A stretch of DNA of 64,000 nucleotides from Streptosporangium carneum. Lineage in GTDB: Bacteria; Actinomycetota; Actinomycetes; Streptosporangiales; Streptosporangiaceae. The translations under genes and the position numbers were made by a program. The notes under the pieces are model-generated. The model ran no database searches, had not been told where the DNA came from, and saw only the letters and a list, made by a program, of their open reading frames with translations. Below are positions 44,518-53,604 of this stretch, in pieces. Location: contig NZ_BSEV01000018.1 in the NCBI RefSeq assembly GCF_027922005.1, positions 121,216 to 185,215 on the forward strand. Direction: 5' to 3'. The first letter of the stretch is position 1; every line of letters begins with the position of its first letter.

Positions 44518-45585
44518 GTGCTACAGGAGACAGTCGACGAGATCGCCGCCAGGCTCGGCGCTTCGGCCACGCTGGAGGACCGCTCCTTCCAGCTTCTGGC
44601 CTACGCGGCGCAGAGCGGCGACATCGACATGGTCCGCCAGGAGTCCATCCTCCGCCGCCGCGCGACGCAGGAGGTGAGGGCCTACTTCGAGGGGTACGGC
44701 ATCGCCGCGGCGAAGGGCCCGGTCCGCATCCCTGCGGACGCCGAACTCGGCGTGCTCGCCAGGGTGTGCGTGCCGCTGCGCTACCTCGAGGTGACCTACG
44801 GCTACCTGTGGCTGCTGGACGACGGCACGCTCGACGGCGACGCCCTCGCCTCGGTCTCCGGTCTCGTGGACAGGGCGGCGGCGGTGCTCGCCCAGGACGT
44901 CCGCCGCCGCCAGGACCTGGGCAGGAACCTGCGGGAGCTGTTCTCCTCCGACGTCGAGGAGCGCTCGTGGGCTCTGGCGCAGCTCGACCTGGCGGGGCCG
45001 GTGGCGGCGATCGCGGTGCTGGGCTCGCCGTCCAGGGTGGCCGCGCTCTGGACGCTCCCGCGCGGGGTGCTCGCCGACCCCGCCTCGCTGGCTCACGGGG
45101 AGTCGCTGGTCGCGCTGCTCGCCCCCGCGGGGCAGGCTCTGGAGCTGGCGGGAAGGGTCCAGGAGATGTACGGCACCGCCGCCGGGGTCGGCGACGCGAG
45201 GGCGGAGCCCGCCCAGGCCTGGCGGAGCTGGCGGGAGGCCGTGCGGGCGCTCAAGGTCGCCGGCAGGGTGCCGGGGTTCGCCCCGGTGGCGGCCTGGTCC
45301 GGCCTCGGCGTCTACCGGATGCTCACCCGCCTGTCCCCGGCCGACCTGCGGGAGCTCGCGGGGGAGAGCGGCGGGCTGGCCGAGGATCCGGAGCTGGCCA
45401 GGACCGTGGAGGGCTACCTCGACCGCGCCGGTCACGTGCAGGAGTCCGCGGCCGCGCTCGGCGTGCACCGTCAGACGCTCTACTACCGCCTGGGCAAGGC
45501 GGAGCGCCTCACGGGACGCGATCTCGCCGACGGCGAGGACAGGCTGCTGATCCACCTCGCCCTCAAGGCCGCCCGTCTTCTCTGA
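44518..45585 (+). CDS. PucR-family transcriptional regulator, probable activator of proline catabolism
   Basis: The protein ends with the PucR C-terminal helix-turn-helix: TVEGYLDRAGHVQESAAALG and VHRQTLYYRLGKAERLTGRD. The N-terminal part (LEDRSFQLLAYAAQSGDIDM) is the conserved sensor start in regulators next to proline catabolic genes. GTG 44518 (355 aa) was preferred because VLQETVDEIAARLGA is the recognisable beginning; GTG 44461 and ATG 44500 are alternatives. It is divergent from the proline dehydrogenase gene. Activation by proline is known for regulators in this position and is inferred here. Confidence 0.85.
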   Translation: MLQETVDEIAARLGASATLEDRSFQLLAYAAQSGDIDMVRQESILRRRATQEVRAYFEGYGIAAAKGPVRIPADAELGVLARVCVPLRYLEVTYGYLWLLDDGTLDGDALASVSGLVDRAAAVLAQDVRRRQDLGRNLRELFSSDVEERSWALAQLDLAGPVAAIAVLGSPSRVAALWTLPRGVLADPASLAHGESLVALLAPAGQALELAGRVQEMYGTAAGVGDARAEPAQAWRSWREAVRALKVAGRVPGFAPVAAWSGLGVYRMLTRLSPADLRELAGESGGLAEDPELARTVEGYLDRAGHVQESAAALGVHRQTLYYRLGKAERLTGRDLADGEDRLLIHLALKAARLL

Positions 45586-45600
45586 GCCGCCCGCACGGGG

Positions 45601-46095
45601 TCACGGCTCGGGCTCCGCCGTTCCCGCGGCGGGCGGGGGAGCGTCGAGACCGCCTGCCCGCAGATGGCCGTGGAGGAGGTGGAGCAGCGCCCGCCACTCC
45701 TCGCGTTCCCGCGCGTCCAGCGGCGCCAGCAGGGCCTCGCGCAGCCGTCGTTCCTCCTGCCCGGCCAGTTCGAACATCTCCCGTCCCTGGGGCGTCAGCG
45801 TGAGGATGTAGCGGCGGCGGTCGGACGGATCGCGCTCCCGCTCGACCCATCCGGCGTTCACGAGCCGCTCCACCATGTCCACCATGTCGCTCGGGTCGAC
45901 CCCGAGGAGGCTCGCCGCGGCGCGCTGCACGGTCGGTCCGTGGTCGACGAGGACCGCGAGCACGGCGACGTCCCAGCGGTTCATGCCCCGCTCCGCCAGC
46001 CGTTCGGTCAGGCGTCTTCGCACGTTCAGGGCGAGATTGGACAGCACGAACACGTCCAGGTCCAGGAGGCTCTGGGAGAAGTCCGGGGTCGTCAC
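45601..46095 (-). CDS. MarR-family transcriptional regulator
   Basis: The 164-residue protein has the MarR winged helix: RWDVAVLAVLVDHGPTVQRA, AASLLGVDPSDMVDMVERLV and the wing RERDPSDRRRYILTLTPQGR. It is divergent from a VOC-family gene; two copies of a palindrome in the 56-base gap would place it as repressor of both. Confidence 0.9.
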   Translation of the reverse strand: MTTPDFSQSLLDLDVFVLSNLALNVRRRLTERLAERGMNRWDVAVLAVLVDHGPTVQRAAASLLGVDPSDMVDMVERLVNAGWVERERDPSDRRRYILTLTPQGREMFELAGQEERRLREALLAPLDAREREEWRALLHLLHGHLRAGGLDAPPPAAGTAEPEP

Positions 46096-46115
46096 GCCTC
46101 AACTGTAGGATACTT

Positions 46116-46143
46116 CCAATGATTGGTAGTCACCAATGATTGG
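46116..46143. promoter_or_regulatory. Twin CCAATGATTGG operators
   Basis: CCAATGATTGG occurs at 46116-46126 and 46133-46143, identical and each itself palindromic, with centres 17 bases apart, in the gap between the MarR gene and the VOC gene. Probably two dimer sites of the adjacent regulator. Confidence 0.7.
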
Positions 46144-46151
46144 AGTGAGGG

Positions 46152-46556
46152 ATGGACGCCTTCTACCCCCGGCTGCTCGTGGACGACTTCGCGGGGATGT
46201 TCCGCTTCTACCACGGCGTCCTCGGCGAGATCGTCGGGGCGGACCTCTCCAGGGGAGACGAGGGCGGTCCGTACGCCGGCTGGGACCTGCGTGACGACGC
46301 GGTCCTCTCCCTGTACGACCGCGCGGCGATGGCGGCCGCCGTCGCGGCCCCCGCCCCCCTCCCGCGCCCTCGCGACCAGGACGGCGTGGCCCTGGTGCTG
46401 AGGGTGGACGACGTGGACGCCGCCCTCCGGGTGTGCGAGCGGCACGGCGGCAGCCTCGTGGCCGCCGCGCGGAGGCGTCCTGACTGGGGGCCGACGCTGC
46501 GCGCGGCCCACCTGCGCGACCCCGACGGCAACCTGCTCGAGCTCCAGTCCTACTGA
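46152..46556 (+). CDS. VOC/glyoxalase-bleomycin resistance-type protein
   Basis: The 134-residue protein has the paired beta-alpha-beta modules of the VOC superfamily: FYPRLLVDDFAGMFRFYHGV at the start and VALVLRVDDVDAALRVCERH plus AAHLRDPDGNLLELQSY at the end, where Glu is the usual metal ligand. It is divergent from and probably repressed by the MarR gene. Members bind or degrade small electrophiles or drugs; the substrate is unknown. Confidence 0.88.
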   Translation: MDAFYPRLLVDDFAGMFRFYHGVLGEIVGADLSRGDEGGPYAGWDLRDDAVLSLYDRAAMAAAVAAPAPLPRPRDQDGVALVLRVDDVDAALRVCERHGGSLVAAARRRPDWGPTLRAAHLRDPDGNLLELQSY

Positions 46557-46591
46557 TCGGACGCCCGGCGGGAGTCCTGCCGCTCCTCCGG

Positions 46592-47242
46592 TCAGGCGGA
46601 GCCGGGCCGCGAGGGCGGGGTCCGGCCCTCGAGCCCGCGGAGAACGCGCGCGCGGGCCGCGGCGTCTCCGGGGCCGCCGCGCTCGGCCAGCCTGTCGGCG
46701 ACGTGACGCCGGTGCGGCTCGTCGGCGTTGCCGCCGTACTTGAGTTTGCCGCTGATCTCCCTGACCGTCAGCCGCAGGCCGAGGATCCCGCTGAGGCGCC
46801 GCTCGTGCGCGGACGGGTCCTCCAGGCCGCCGTCCGCCTCCAGGCGGGCGAGCTGGGCCCTGAGGATCTCCGTCTTGTCCGTCACGCCGGAGAGCACCTC
46901 GGCGTGGCAGACGAGCTGGACCGCCGCGTAGTAGGTGGTGGGGACGCCCATCCGGGGATCCTCCGAGCCGCCGGGCAGCGCCTTCCACGCTCCGGGGATG
47001 TATGCCCAGTCCCCGGCGACGGAGAGCACCACGGCGGGGTTCTCCCCGATGGCGGCCCAGATCGGGTTGGGCCTGGCCAGGTGGAGCAGGACCGTGCGGT
47101 CGTCGGCGAGCAGGAACTGGGTCGGCACGACCACCGGGACGTCACGCCCCCGGCCCGAGGCGATCAGGTGGCCGAACTCGTTGGCCCGGACGAAGTCGAG
47201 TGCCTCGTCCTCGGTGGCGGCGTCCCAGGGATGAATCAGCAT
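46592..47242 (-). CDS. PaiB-type FMN-binding split-barrel protein
   Basis: The 216-residue protein matches the PaiB/FMN-binding negative regulator family: EDEALDFVRANEFGHLIASG, VPTQFLLADDRTVLLHLARP, SVAGDWAYIPGAWKALPG, VPTTYYAAVQLVCHAEVLSG and LTVREISGKLKYGGNADEPH. The fold binds a flavin or heme; Bacillus PaiB affects sporulation and protease genes. The ATG at 47242 gives the family start; the upstream TTG at 47278 is unlikely. It converges on the VOC gene. Confidence 0.87.
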   Translation of the reverse strand: MLIHPWDAATEDEALDFVRANEFGHLIASGRGRDVPVVVPTQFLLADDRTVLLHLARPNPIWAAIGENPAVVLSVAGDWAYIPGAWKALPGGSEDPRMGVPTTYYAAVQLVCHAEVLSGVTDKTEILRAQLARLEADGGLEDPSAHERRLSGILGLRLTVREISGKLKYGGNADEPHRRHVADRLAERGGPGDAAARARVLRGLEGRTPPSRPGSA

Positions 47243-47526
47243 GCGGTCGAACGTATTTCCATTCGATGTGATCGGCAAGTCGGTTTCCGGCCGCGCGGCA
47301 GGGGAGTACGGAGGAGGCCGGATCGCGGGGAGGAACGTCCGCGGCGGGGTCGTACGCGAGACGGACGCCGAGTCCGAAGCCGTGAGGCCGTGCCGGCGGG
47401 TGGAGCCGTGCGAGAACCGGGGACACGCGAAACCGGGGCCCCGAACGGGACCCCGGTCCGATGGTGTGGCCGGCGCGCGGGACGGCGCGTGGCCGGCCTC
47501 GCGCGGTCGCGCCCGTCGCGGCGCGC

Positions 47527-48678
47527 TCAGTGCTGGGCGGCCATCGCGTTCTCGTAGACGTGGAGCAGCTCCTGGCTGATCCGCTCCCAGGAGTAGCGGG
47601 ACCGGGCGCGGTCGGCGCCCGCGAAGCCGATCGCGGTGCGACGGGTGGGGTCGGCGAGCAGCTCACGGGTGAGGCGGGAGGTCTGCGCGGGCCGGTCGGC
47701 CGGCACGAGCAGCCCGGTCACCCCGTCCACGACCGAGTCCAGGTGGGCGCCGACCGCGGAGGCGACGACCGGCACGCCGCACGCCATGGCCTCCAGCGCC
47801 ACGACGCCGGCGGGGGCCTCCCGCGGCAGCGACATGACCACGTCGGCGCTGCGCATCAGCTTGGCCACCGAGGCGTGCGGGACCTGGCCGAGCAGGGTGA
47901 CCCTGTCCTCGACGCCGACCTCCTTGGCCAGCAGCATGACACGGTGGGCGTCCGCGTCGTGCTCCAGCTCCCCGGCGGCGGGTCCGCCCGCGATGAGCAG
48001 CTCGGCGTCGGGAATGCCCCCCAGGGCGCGGATCGCGGTGTACACGCCCTTGTCCTGGGTCAGCGGCCCGACGTGCAGCAGGCGGGGCCGGGTGCCGCGG
48101 GCCGCGGCCGGGCCCTGGCGCCGGAAGCGCTCGACGTCGATCCCGCAGGGGATCACCGAGATGTTGCGGCGCGGCACGCCCAGGCGGATCAGCGTGGACT
48201 CCTCGTCCCCGCAGCCGGCGATCACCGCGCTGGCCCGGCGGCCGATCGCCCGCTGTACCCGGACCTTCCTGGCGTCGCGGGTGTTCTCGCTGCTGAAGGT
48301 CTGGGTGAACGGCACGTCGAGGCCGTTCGCGCCCGCGATGGCGGCCAGGCCGCCGGTCCAGGAGTGCGCGTGGATGATGTCGGGGCGGTCCTGCCCCCAG
48401 CGGCGCATGAGCTGGTCGCCCAGGTCCGACAGGTAGGGCAGCACCCGGTCCTCGGGAAGCTCCTCGGCGGGACCGGCGGGCAGGTGTTCCAGCGTGACGC
48501 CCTGGGAGACACGGACCCGGGGCCTGTCGGCGTCGGAGTTCCTGCGGGTGTAGATCGTGACCTTGTGCTCACGGCCGAGCTCTCTGGCGACAGCCATGAG
48601 GTGGGCCCGCTGCGTGGCGACGTCGTCCTTGCTCTGGTCGGCGGACGGAGCGTCGGAGGAGACGAATGCAATGTTCAC
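47527..48678 (-). CDS. Family 4 glycosyltransferase
   Basis: The 383-residue GT-B protein has the retaining GT4 architecture: NIAFVSSDAPSADQSKDDVA at the start, RPDIIHAHSWTGGLAAIAG, VIPCGIDVERFRRQG, RLLHVGPLTQDKGVYTAIRA, and MSLPREAPAGVVALEAMACG with the EX7E motif. The GTG at 48678 yields the family N-terminus, though an earlier in-frame ATG exists at 48747. It resembles MshA-like and antibiotic-sugar transferases; the acceptor is unknown. Confidence 0.88.
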   Translation of the reverse strand: MNIAFVSSDAPSADQSKDDVATQRAHLMAVARELGREHKVTIYTRRNSDADRPRVRVSQGVTLEHLPAGPAEELPEDRVLPYLSDLGDQLMRRWGQDRPDIIHAHSWTGGLAAIAGANGLDVPFTQTFSSENTRDARKVRVQRAIGRRASAVIAGCGDEESTLIRLGVPRRNISVIPCGIDVERFRRQGPAAARGTRPRLLHVGPLTQDKGVYTAIRALGGIPDAELLIAGGPAAGELEHDADAHRVMLLAKEVGVEDRVTLLGQVPHASVAKLMRSADVVMSLPREAPAGVVALEAMACGVPVVASAVGAHLDSVVDGVTGLLVPADRPAQTSRLTRELLADPTRRTAIGFAGADRARSRYSWERISQELLHVYENAMAAQH

Positions 48679-48835
48679 GGCACACCTCTGGGAGGAGATA
48701 GGCATGAAAAGCCTGTGATCCTTCAGGGGTGCCTGCTTCTTAGGCACTCATCTGCGATGAACATGACCATACCCAATTCTCGGCCTTTGGCAAACCTTAA
48801 ACTTTCTCCGCAATTCGGGCTCTTGAGGCGTCCGC

Positions 48836-50695
48836 CTACACGACCCGCAGCGCGAGTATCACGATCTCGTCCCACACGCGTCCGCTGGAGAAGGCGTGGC
48901 GGTCCTCCTCGATCGCCTTGACCACGGTGGCCGGAGACTGCCCGACGCAGCGCGCCAGCACGTCGGCCAGGCGGTTCTCGCCGTACGCCTCGCCCTGGTC
49001 GTTCTGCGACGCGACCAGCCCGTCCGAGTAGAACACCAGGGTCTGGCCCGAGGTCAGCGTGAGCTCCTCGGTGAACATCTCGGCCTCGGGGGAGATGCCG
49101 AGCGGCACGCCGCCGCCCGCGGTGAACCGTACTCCGCCGTCGGGCTGCAGGAGGGCGGCCGGATGGTGTCCCGCGCTGGCCAGCATGATCCTGCGGGCCC
49201 TGACGAACCCGGCGACCGCCATCACGAACATCCCGGTGTTCTGCGCCTCCAGCGCGTGGTTCAGCTTGCGCAGGGCCTCGGCGGGGTCGGACTCCCAGAC
49301 GCTCAGCACCCGCAGCCCGTTGCGCGCCATGGCGCTGACGGAGGCCGCCTCCTCGCCCTTGCCGACCGCGCCTCCGAGGGCGAAGCCCCAGCCGTTCCGC
49401 ACCGGGAAGACGTCGTAGAACTCGGCGCCGACCGGGCTCGACCCCGCGTGGTAGATCGCCGCGGCCTCGACTCCCGGGATGTCGGGCAGGCTCCGGGGCA
49501 CGACGCTGGTGCGCAGCGCGTCGGCGGCCTGGGAACGGGTCTGGAAACTGCGCCTCGCGCGCAGGGCGAGCCCGAGATGGGCGCCGATCTCCTCCATCAG
49601 GCCCAGGTCGGCCAGGGAGAACGGCTCACGGTCGCGCAGCCGTACCAGGGTGAGGGAGCCCAGCGCGCCCGTCTCGCCCTGGATCGGAACGATCAGCAGC
49701 GACGCCGCGCCCATGACCCGCAGCAGCGGCGGGCCGCCGGGGACCTCCCCCAGCAGCGTCTCCTCCTCCAGCATCTCGTGGACCACTCCGGAGCCCCCGG
49801 TCAGCACGTGGGCCACGGCGGGCGCCGTCAGCGGGGTCAGGCCCTCGATGAGGCGGACCAGCTCGGTCACCGGCTTGTCGCTCGGCCCCAGCACGACGGC
49901 CCGCCGGGGAACGCCGTCGCGGACCACGTCGGCGATCACCCAGTCGGCCGTCTCGGCGGCCAGCAGTCGTGCGGCGCGGGTGACGGTCACCGGCTGGCGC
50001 AGGCTCTCCTCGTCCAGCAGCAGGCGGGTCATCCTGGACAGCAGTTCCTGGCGGCGCGCGGCGGCCATGACCAGGGAGGCGTCCGACCGGTCGACGGGAC
50101 CGGGACGCTCCCCGGTCACCTGGGCCTCCAGCGGGAGGATCACGACCGCGATCATCTCCTGCGGCTCGCCGGGCATGCTCAGCCTGGTGACGGCGAGCTG
50201 CACCGTGTGCGCGCGGCCCTGGTGGGCCAGCCGGGTCTGGAACGTCGCGGTCTGGCCTCCCTGCTGCACCGAGGTCAGGTGCGAGCGGAAGGCCGCCCGC
50301 CGGGAGACGTCGACGAGCAGCGGGAACGAGCGGCCGATCAGGTAACCGGCCGGGCTGCCGAGCATCTGCGAGGTCTCGGCGCTGATCCGCCGGACCACCC
50401 CCGAGGCGTCCAGCACCACCACGGGGACGGGAAAGGTGCGGAACACCTGCCGCAGCAGCTTGAGCTCCCGCTGGGAGCCGCTCTCCCGCTCCCCGGACCG
50501 CTTGGGCGCCTTGCGCAGCTCGCGCAGGGACGCCTCCAGCAACTCGCGGGCGGTGTCGAGCTCGGCGAGAGCCGCGTCAAGTGTGGACCGGGGGTCGGCG
50601 GGGTAGGCGGACCTCGCCTCGCGCAGGGAGGAGACCCTGGCCGTGAGCGCGGTGAGCGCTTGCTCCAGGGCGTGAAGGCCAATGGCGTCGGTCAA
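48836..50695 (-). CDS. PAS-GAF-SpoIIE protein with degenerate phosphatase metal site
   Basis: The 619-residue protein has a coiled N-terminus (residues 1-75), a PAS domain (LLRQVFRTFPVPVVVLDASG), a GAF domain (residues 205-370) and a SpoIIE/RsbU domain. In the last, the usual GGDxYD is GAEFYD, the usual GDVxGKG is GGAVGKG, and the terminal DDxTLLxLR is WDEIVILALRV. The Asp ligands for the two metals are thus partly lost, although ASAGHHPAALLQPDGG and LVFYSDGLVASQN remain. It may be a sensor or pseudo-phosphatase. The start is a TTG with GAGGA six bases upstream. It lies next to the sigma-factor control genes. Confidence 0.85.
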   Translation of the reverse strand: MTDAIGLHALEQALTALTARVSSLREARSAYPADPRSTLDAALAELDTARELLEASLRELRKAPKRSGERESGSQRELKLLRQVFRTFPVPVVVLDASGVVRRISAETSQMLGSPAGYLIGRSFPLLVDVSRRAAFRSHLTSVQQGGQTATFQTRLAHQGRAHTVQLAVTRLSMPGEPQEMIAVVILPLEAQVTGERPGPVDRSDASLVMAAARRQELLSRMTRLLLDEESLRQPVTVTRAARLLAAETADWVIADVVRDGVPRRAVVLGPSDKPVTELVRLIEGLTPLTAPAVAHVLTGGSGVVHEMLEEETLLGEVPGGPPLLRVMGAASLLIVPIQGETGALGSLTLVRLRDREPFSLADLGLMEEIGAHLGLALRARRSFQTRSQAADALRTSVVPRSLPDIPGVEAAAIYHAGSSPVGAEFYDVFPVRNGWGFALGGAVGKGEEAASVSAMARNGLRVLSVWESDPAEALRKLNHALEAQNTGMFVMAVAGFVRARRIMLASAGHHPAALLQPDGGVRFTAGGGVPLGISPEAEMFTEELTLTSGQTLVFYSDGLVASQNDQGEAYGENRLADVLARCVGQSPATVVKAIEEDRHAFSSGRVWDEIVILALRVV

Positions 50696-50822
50696 TGCTC
50701 GTCCTCGTCAGCGGGCCGGGGTGGGGCCGGTCCCGTCGTAGACGGTACGCCACCCGGTGGGTCGAATCGATGCGCAGTCAGATAGTGATTAAGTTAGCGA
50801 AACAGGGAAGGGGTTTCGTGAC

Positions 50823-51539
50823 ATGGACATGGTCACTCCCGTTCTCGCACGAGATCTCGCCGCACTCGGCAGGGTCAGCGAGGAGACGTCGAGCGAGAGC
50901 GTGCTCCGAGGGCTGACCGCCACGCTCGCCGGAGGGGTTCCCGGCTGCGCGGGCGGCTCGGCCGAGCTCTGGCGGGAGGAGCGCGTGGTCGTCTCCGCCT
51001 CGCACAGCGAGCTCATCGTGCTCGTCGACAGTGAGAGCGACCTGGGACAGGGGCCCTCCGCCGAGGCCCGTGCCACCGGTCGTCCCGTGATCGTCCAGGA
51101 CGTTCTGCGCGACTCCCGCTGGCCCGCCTACCTCGGCATGGCGGTCCGCTGCGGCGTCCGCTCCGTCCTGTCCATGCCGATCACCGTCGAGCGCGCCGTT
51201 TTGGTCCTCGGCCTGTACGGCGTGCGCCCCGGCGTCTTCGCCGCCAGGAGCGTCCCCCCGCTGGCGGACATGCTCGCCGAGCAGGTGACCGTGGCGCTGG
51301 CGAACATGTGGGACTACGACGAGGTCAGGACCGACGCGGCCCAGATGCAGGAGGCGCTGGCGGGGCGGGCGATCATCGACCAGGCCAAGGGCATCATCAT
51401 GAAGTCCAGCGGCTGCTCCGCCGAGGCCGCCTTCGACGAGCTGCGCAGGGTCTCCCAGCATCACCAGGTGAAGGTGGCGGACCTGGCCAGGCTGCTGGTC
51501 GACGAGCACCAGCGCAACCGGGGCGGGAAGACGGGCTGA
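50823..51539 (+). CDS. GAF-ANTAR RNA-binding regulator
   Basis: The 238-residue protein has a GAF sensor (residues 15-155: VVSASHSELIVLVDSESDLG, VIVQDVLRDSRWPAYLG) and a C-terminal ANTAR domain: QMQEALAGRAIIDQAKGIIM, then EAAFDELRRVSQHHQVKVAD. ANTAR domains bind paired hairpins in mRNA to prevent termination. The ATG at 50823 follows AGGGG by about nine bases. It is divergent from the SpoIIE-like gene and may respond to the same stress. Confidence 0.88.
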   Translation: MDMVTPVLARDLAALGRVSEETSSESVLRGLTATLAGGVPGCAGGSAELWREERVVVSASHSELIVLVDSESDLGQGPSAEARATGRPVIVQDVLRDSRWPAYLGMAVRCGVRSVLSMPITVERAVLVLGLYGVRPGVFAARSVPPLADMLAEQVTVALANMWDYDEVRTDAAQMQEALAGRAIIDQAKGIIMKSSGCSAEAAFDELRRVSQHHQVKVADLARLLVDEHQRNRGGKTG

Positions 51540-51658
51540 GGGCGGCGTCTCGCCAGGGGCGCCGGACCGGGCCGGACGCGGGGACAGGGCGTCGGGCGCG
51601 GGACGGGGTTCTCCAGCCGGGACACGGCCGGCCTCGTGGCCGGAAACGGCCGGCTCTC

Positions 51659-52030
51659 CTAGCCGAACGCGGCCAGCGCGTCGTCGATCGTGTCGTAGAG
51701 CGGCAGACGCTGGGCCAGGCCCGTTATCCACATCACCTTGGTCTTGGCGTACTCGACTCCGATGAGCGCGAACTTTCCGCCCGCGTTCGTGCTGAGCTGC
51801 CAGTGGTGGACGATCAGACCGAGCGCGCGGGAGTCCATGAAGGTCACCCCGCCCAGGTCCAACGCCATGTCGGGGCCGTGCTCGCTCACCTCGGCCGCCA
51901 GGTAGTCGGCGAACTGATCCCTGGTCGTCGCGTCAAGCAGGCCGGTCACCCGGATCACGTTGATCCCGCCGACCAGCGCCGACGTCAAAGTCAGTGCCGC
52001 CGCTCTCTCGCCGTTTTCCGACACCGTCAC
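51659..52030 (-). CDS. STAS-domain anti-sigma factor antagonist
   Basis: The 123-residue protein is a single STAS domain: INVIRVTGLLDATTRDQFAD, MALDLGGVTFMDSRALGLIV, with Ser at the usual phosphorylation site in FMDSRALG. Such proteins, when dephosphorylated, free a sigma factor from its RsbW-type anti-sigma kinase. The sigma factor and kinase genes follow within 1.5 kb on the other strand, and phosphatases lie at 40421 and (degenerate) 48836. Confidence 0.88.
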   Translation of the reverse strand: MTVSENGERAAALTLTSALVGGINVIRVTGLLDATTRDQFADYLAAEVSEHGPDMALDLGGVTFMDSRALGLIVHHWQLSTNAGGKFALIGVEYAKTKVMWITGLAQRLPLYDTIDDALAAFG

Positions 52031-52223
52031 TCAGGTCCTCCTAGCCGTTCGATTAGCAACCTTACTGTTACCTGCAGGCGAGCAATACTCCCGGAATCGG
52101 GGTAATACTAGAACCGAGGTCCAGCAGAGGGCCTCGCCTCGAAAAGTGGTCGAGGCGATGCCGTCTGCCCGGATGTTGCTCCGTGGCTCCGGCTCCGCCC
52201 GACAGTCATACCAAGGAGCAGCA

Positions 52224-53000
52224 ATGTCTGTTCAGGCCCTCGAACTCACCGACATGACCGCCGAGGACCTCCTCGCCGAGATGGTTCTGCCCGAGATCTC
52301 CGAGTACCGCGCCGAGCGTCTGCGCGAGCGCCTCGTCGAGATGCACCGGCCGCTCGCCATGGAGATCGCCCGCCGCTACCGCTACCGCGGCGAGCCGCTG
52401 GAGGACCTTCTCCAGGCCGCCTACGTCGGGCTGATGAAGGCCATCAACGGATTCGACCCGACCCTCGGCCACGCCTTCCGCGGCTACGCGGTCGTCACCA
52501 TGACCGGTGAGGTCAAGCGTCACTTCCGCGACCGCACCTGGGCGATCCGGGTGCCGCGCGTCTACCAGGAGCGCAGGGCCGAGCTGAACCGGCTGGTCGC
52601 CGACCTCAGCCAGGACCTCGGCCGTTCCCCGACGGTCGCCGAGCTCGCCGCGAAGATGAAAATCAGCGAAGAGGACGTCCTGCTCACCCTCGACGCCTCC
52701 GCCGCCTACAGCGCCCTGTCCCTCGACGCGCCGCTCGGCGCGGACGACGACGCGGCGGCGCTCGGCGACGTCATCCCCGACGAGGACGACGCTCTGGGCG
52801 TGCTCGTCGACCGCGAGGCGGTGAAGCCGCTGATCGACAAACTGCCGGCCCGCGAGAAGAACATCCTGCTCCTGCGCTTCTTCGGGAACATGACCCAGGC
52901 CGAGATCGCGGCGGAGTTCGGAATCTCCCAGATGCACGTTTCCCGTATCCTGCGGAAAGTGCTGGACCAGCTCCGTGCGGAACTGGTCGCCGAATGCTGA
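52224..53000 (+). CDS. SigB/SigF-subfamily RNA polymerase sigma factor
   Basis: The 258-residue protein has regions 2, 3 and 4: EPLEDLLQAAYVGLMKAING, FRGYAVVTMTGEVKRHFRDR followed by TWAIRVPR (the hallmark of the SigB/F group), LGRSPTVAELAAKMKISEED, and LRFFGNMTQAEIAAEFGISQ plus MHVSRILRKVL as the -35 binding helix-turn-helix. It lacks region 1.1. AAGGAGCA precedes the ATG. In actinobacteria these factors govern stress or developmental responses under partner-switching control, matching its neighbours here. Confidence 0.92.
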   Translation: MSVQALELTDMTAEDLLAEMVLPEISEYRAERLRERLVEMHRPLAMEIARRYRYRGEPLEDLLQAAYVGLMKAINGFDPTLGHAFRGYAVVTMTGEVKRHFRDRTWAIRVPRVYQERRAELNRLVADLSQDLGRSPTVAELAAKMKISEEDVLLTLDASAAYSALSLDAPLGADDDAAALGDVIPDEDDALGVLVDREAVKPLIDKLPAREKNILLLRFFGNMTQAEIAAEFGISQMHVSRILRKVLDQLRAELVAEC

Positions 53001-53121
53001 ATACACCGCCCTTCACCGGGCACCCACATCGGCGACGGCACGACGAGGCATAGGGTGCGTTCGAAATGATCCCCAGGTGCTGAGGACGATGGCGCGGTGG
53101 GACAGGGGAGGCGGATCTCGC

Positions 53122-53577
53122 GTGAACGAGGACGGTGTTCGTCCGGCTCGCTTCCTGGCGAGCGGCGACCGTTCCCGGCTTCCCTCAGCCGGAGCTCCCG
53201 TGGCCGAGCTTGCCTTCTGCCTGCCCGACCTGCCCGACGTGCGTGACTTCGCCACCGCCCAGGCCGTGCAGAGCGGAATGTCCGAGGAGGCGCTGGCCGA
53301 CTTCCTCGTGGCGGTGAACGAGGTCGCGACCAACGCCGTCACGCACGGGCACCCCACCGCCAAGGCCGTGCTGCGAATGTGGTCCGTCGGCAGGGTCCTC
53401 GTCGTGGAGATCCACGACGAGGGCCGGTGGACCCCGGAGACGCCCCCCGGGCAGACCCCTCCCGCGCCCCACGCCACCAGCGGCATGGGTCTGTGGGTCG
53501 CCCGCATGGTGAGCTCCGACATCAGGTTCGAGACCGGGGCGGCGGGCACGTTCATCACGATGTCCTTCAAGGTCTGA
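53122..53577 (+). CDS. RsbW-type anti-sigma ATPase (serine kinase)
   Basis: The 151-residue protein has a GHKL ATPase fold: ADFLVAVNEVATNAVTHGHP (N-box, with E, N and H), VLVVEIHDEGRWTPETPPGQ (G1 box), SGMGLWVARMVSSDIRFETG (G2 box) and GTFITMSFKV. It should bind the upstream sigma factor and phosphorylate the STAS protein. GTG 53122 was preferred because GGGGAGG precedes it; ATG 53089 is possible. Confidence 0.85.
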   Translation: MNEDGVRPARFLASGDRSRLPSAGAPVAELAFCLPDLPDVRDFATAQAVQSGMSEEALADFLVAVNEVATNAVTHGHPTAKAVLRMWSVGRVLVVEIHDEGRWTPETPPGQTPPAPHATSGMGLWVARMVSSDIRFETGAAGTFITMSFKV

Positions 53578-53604
53578 CCGGGCTTTTCGGGGTACGCCCT
53601 GGTC

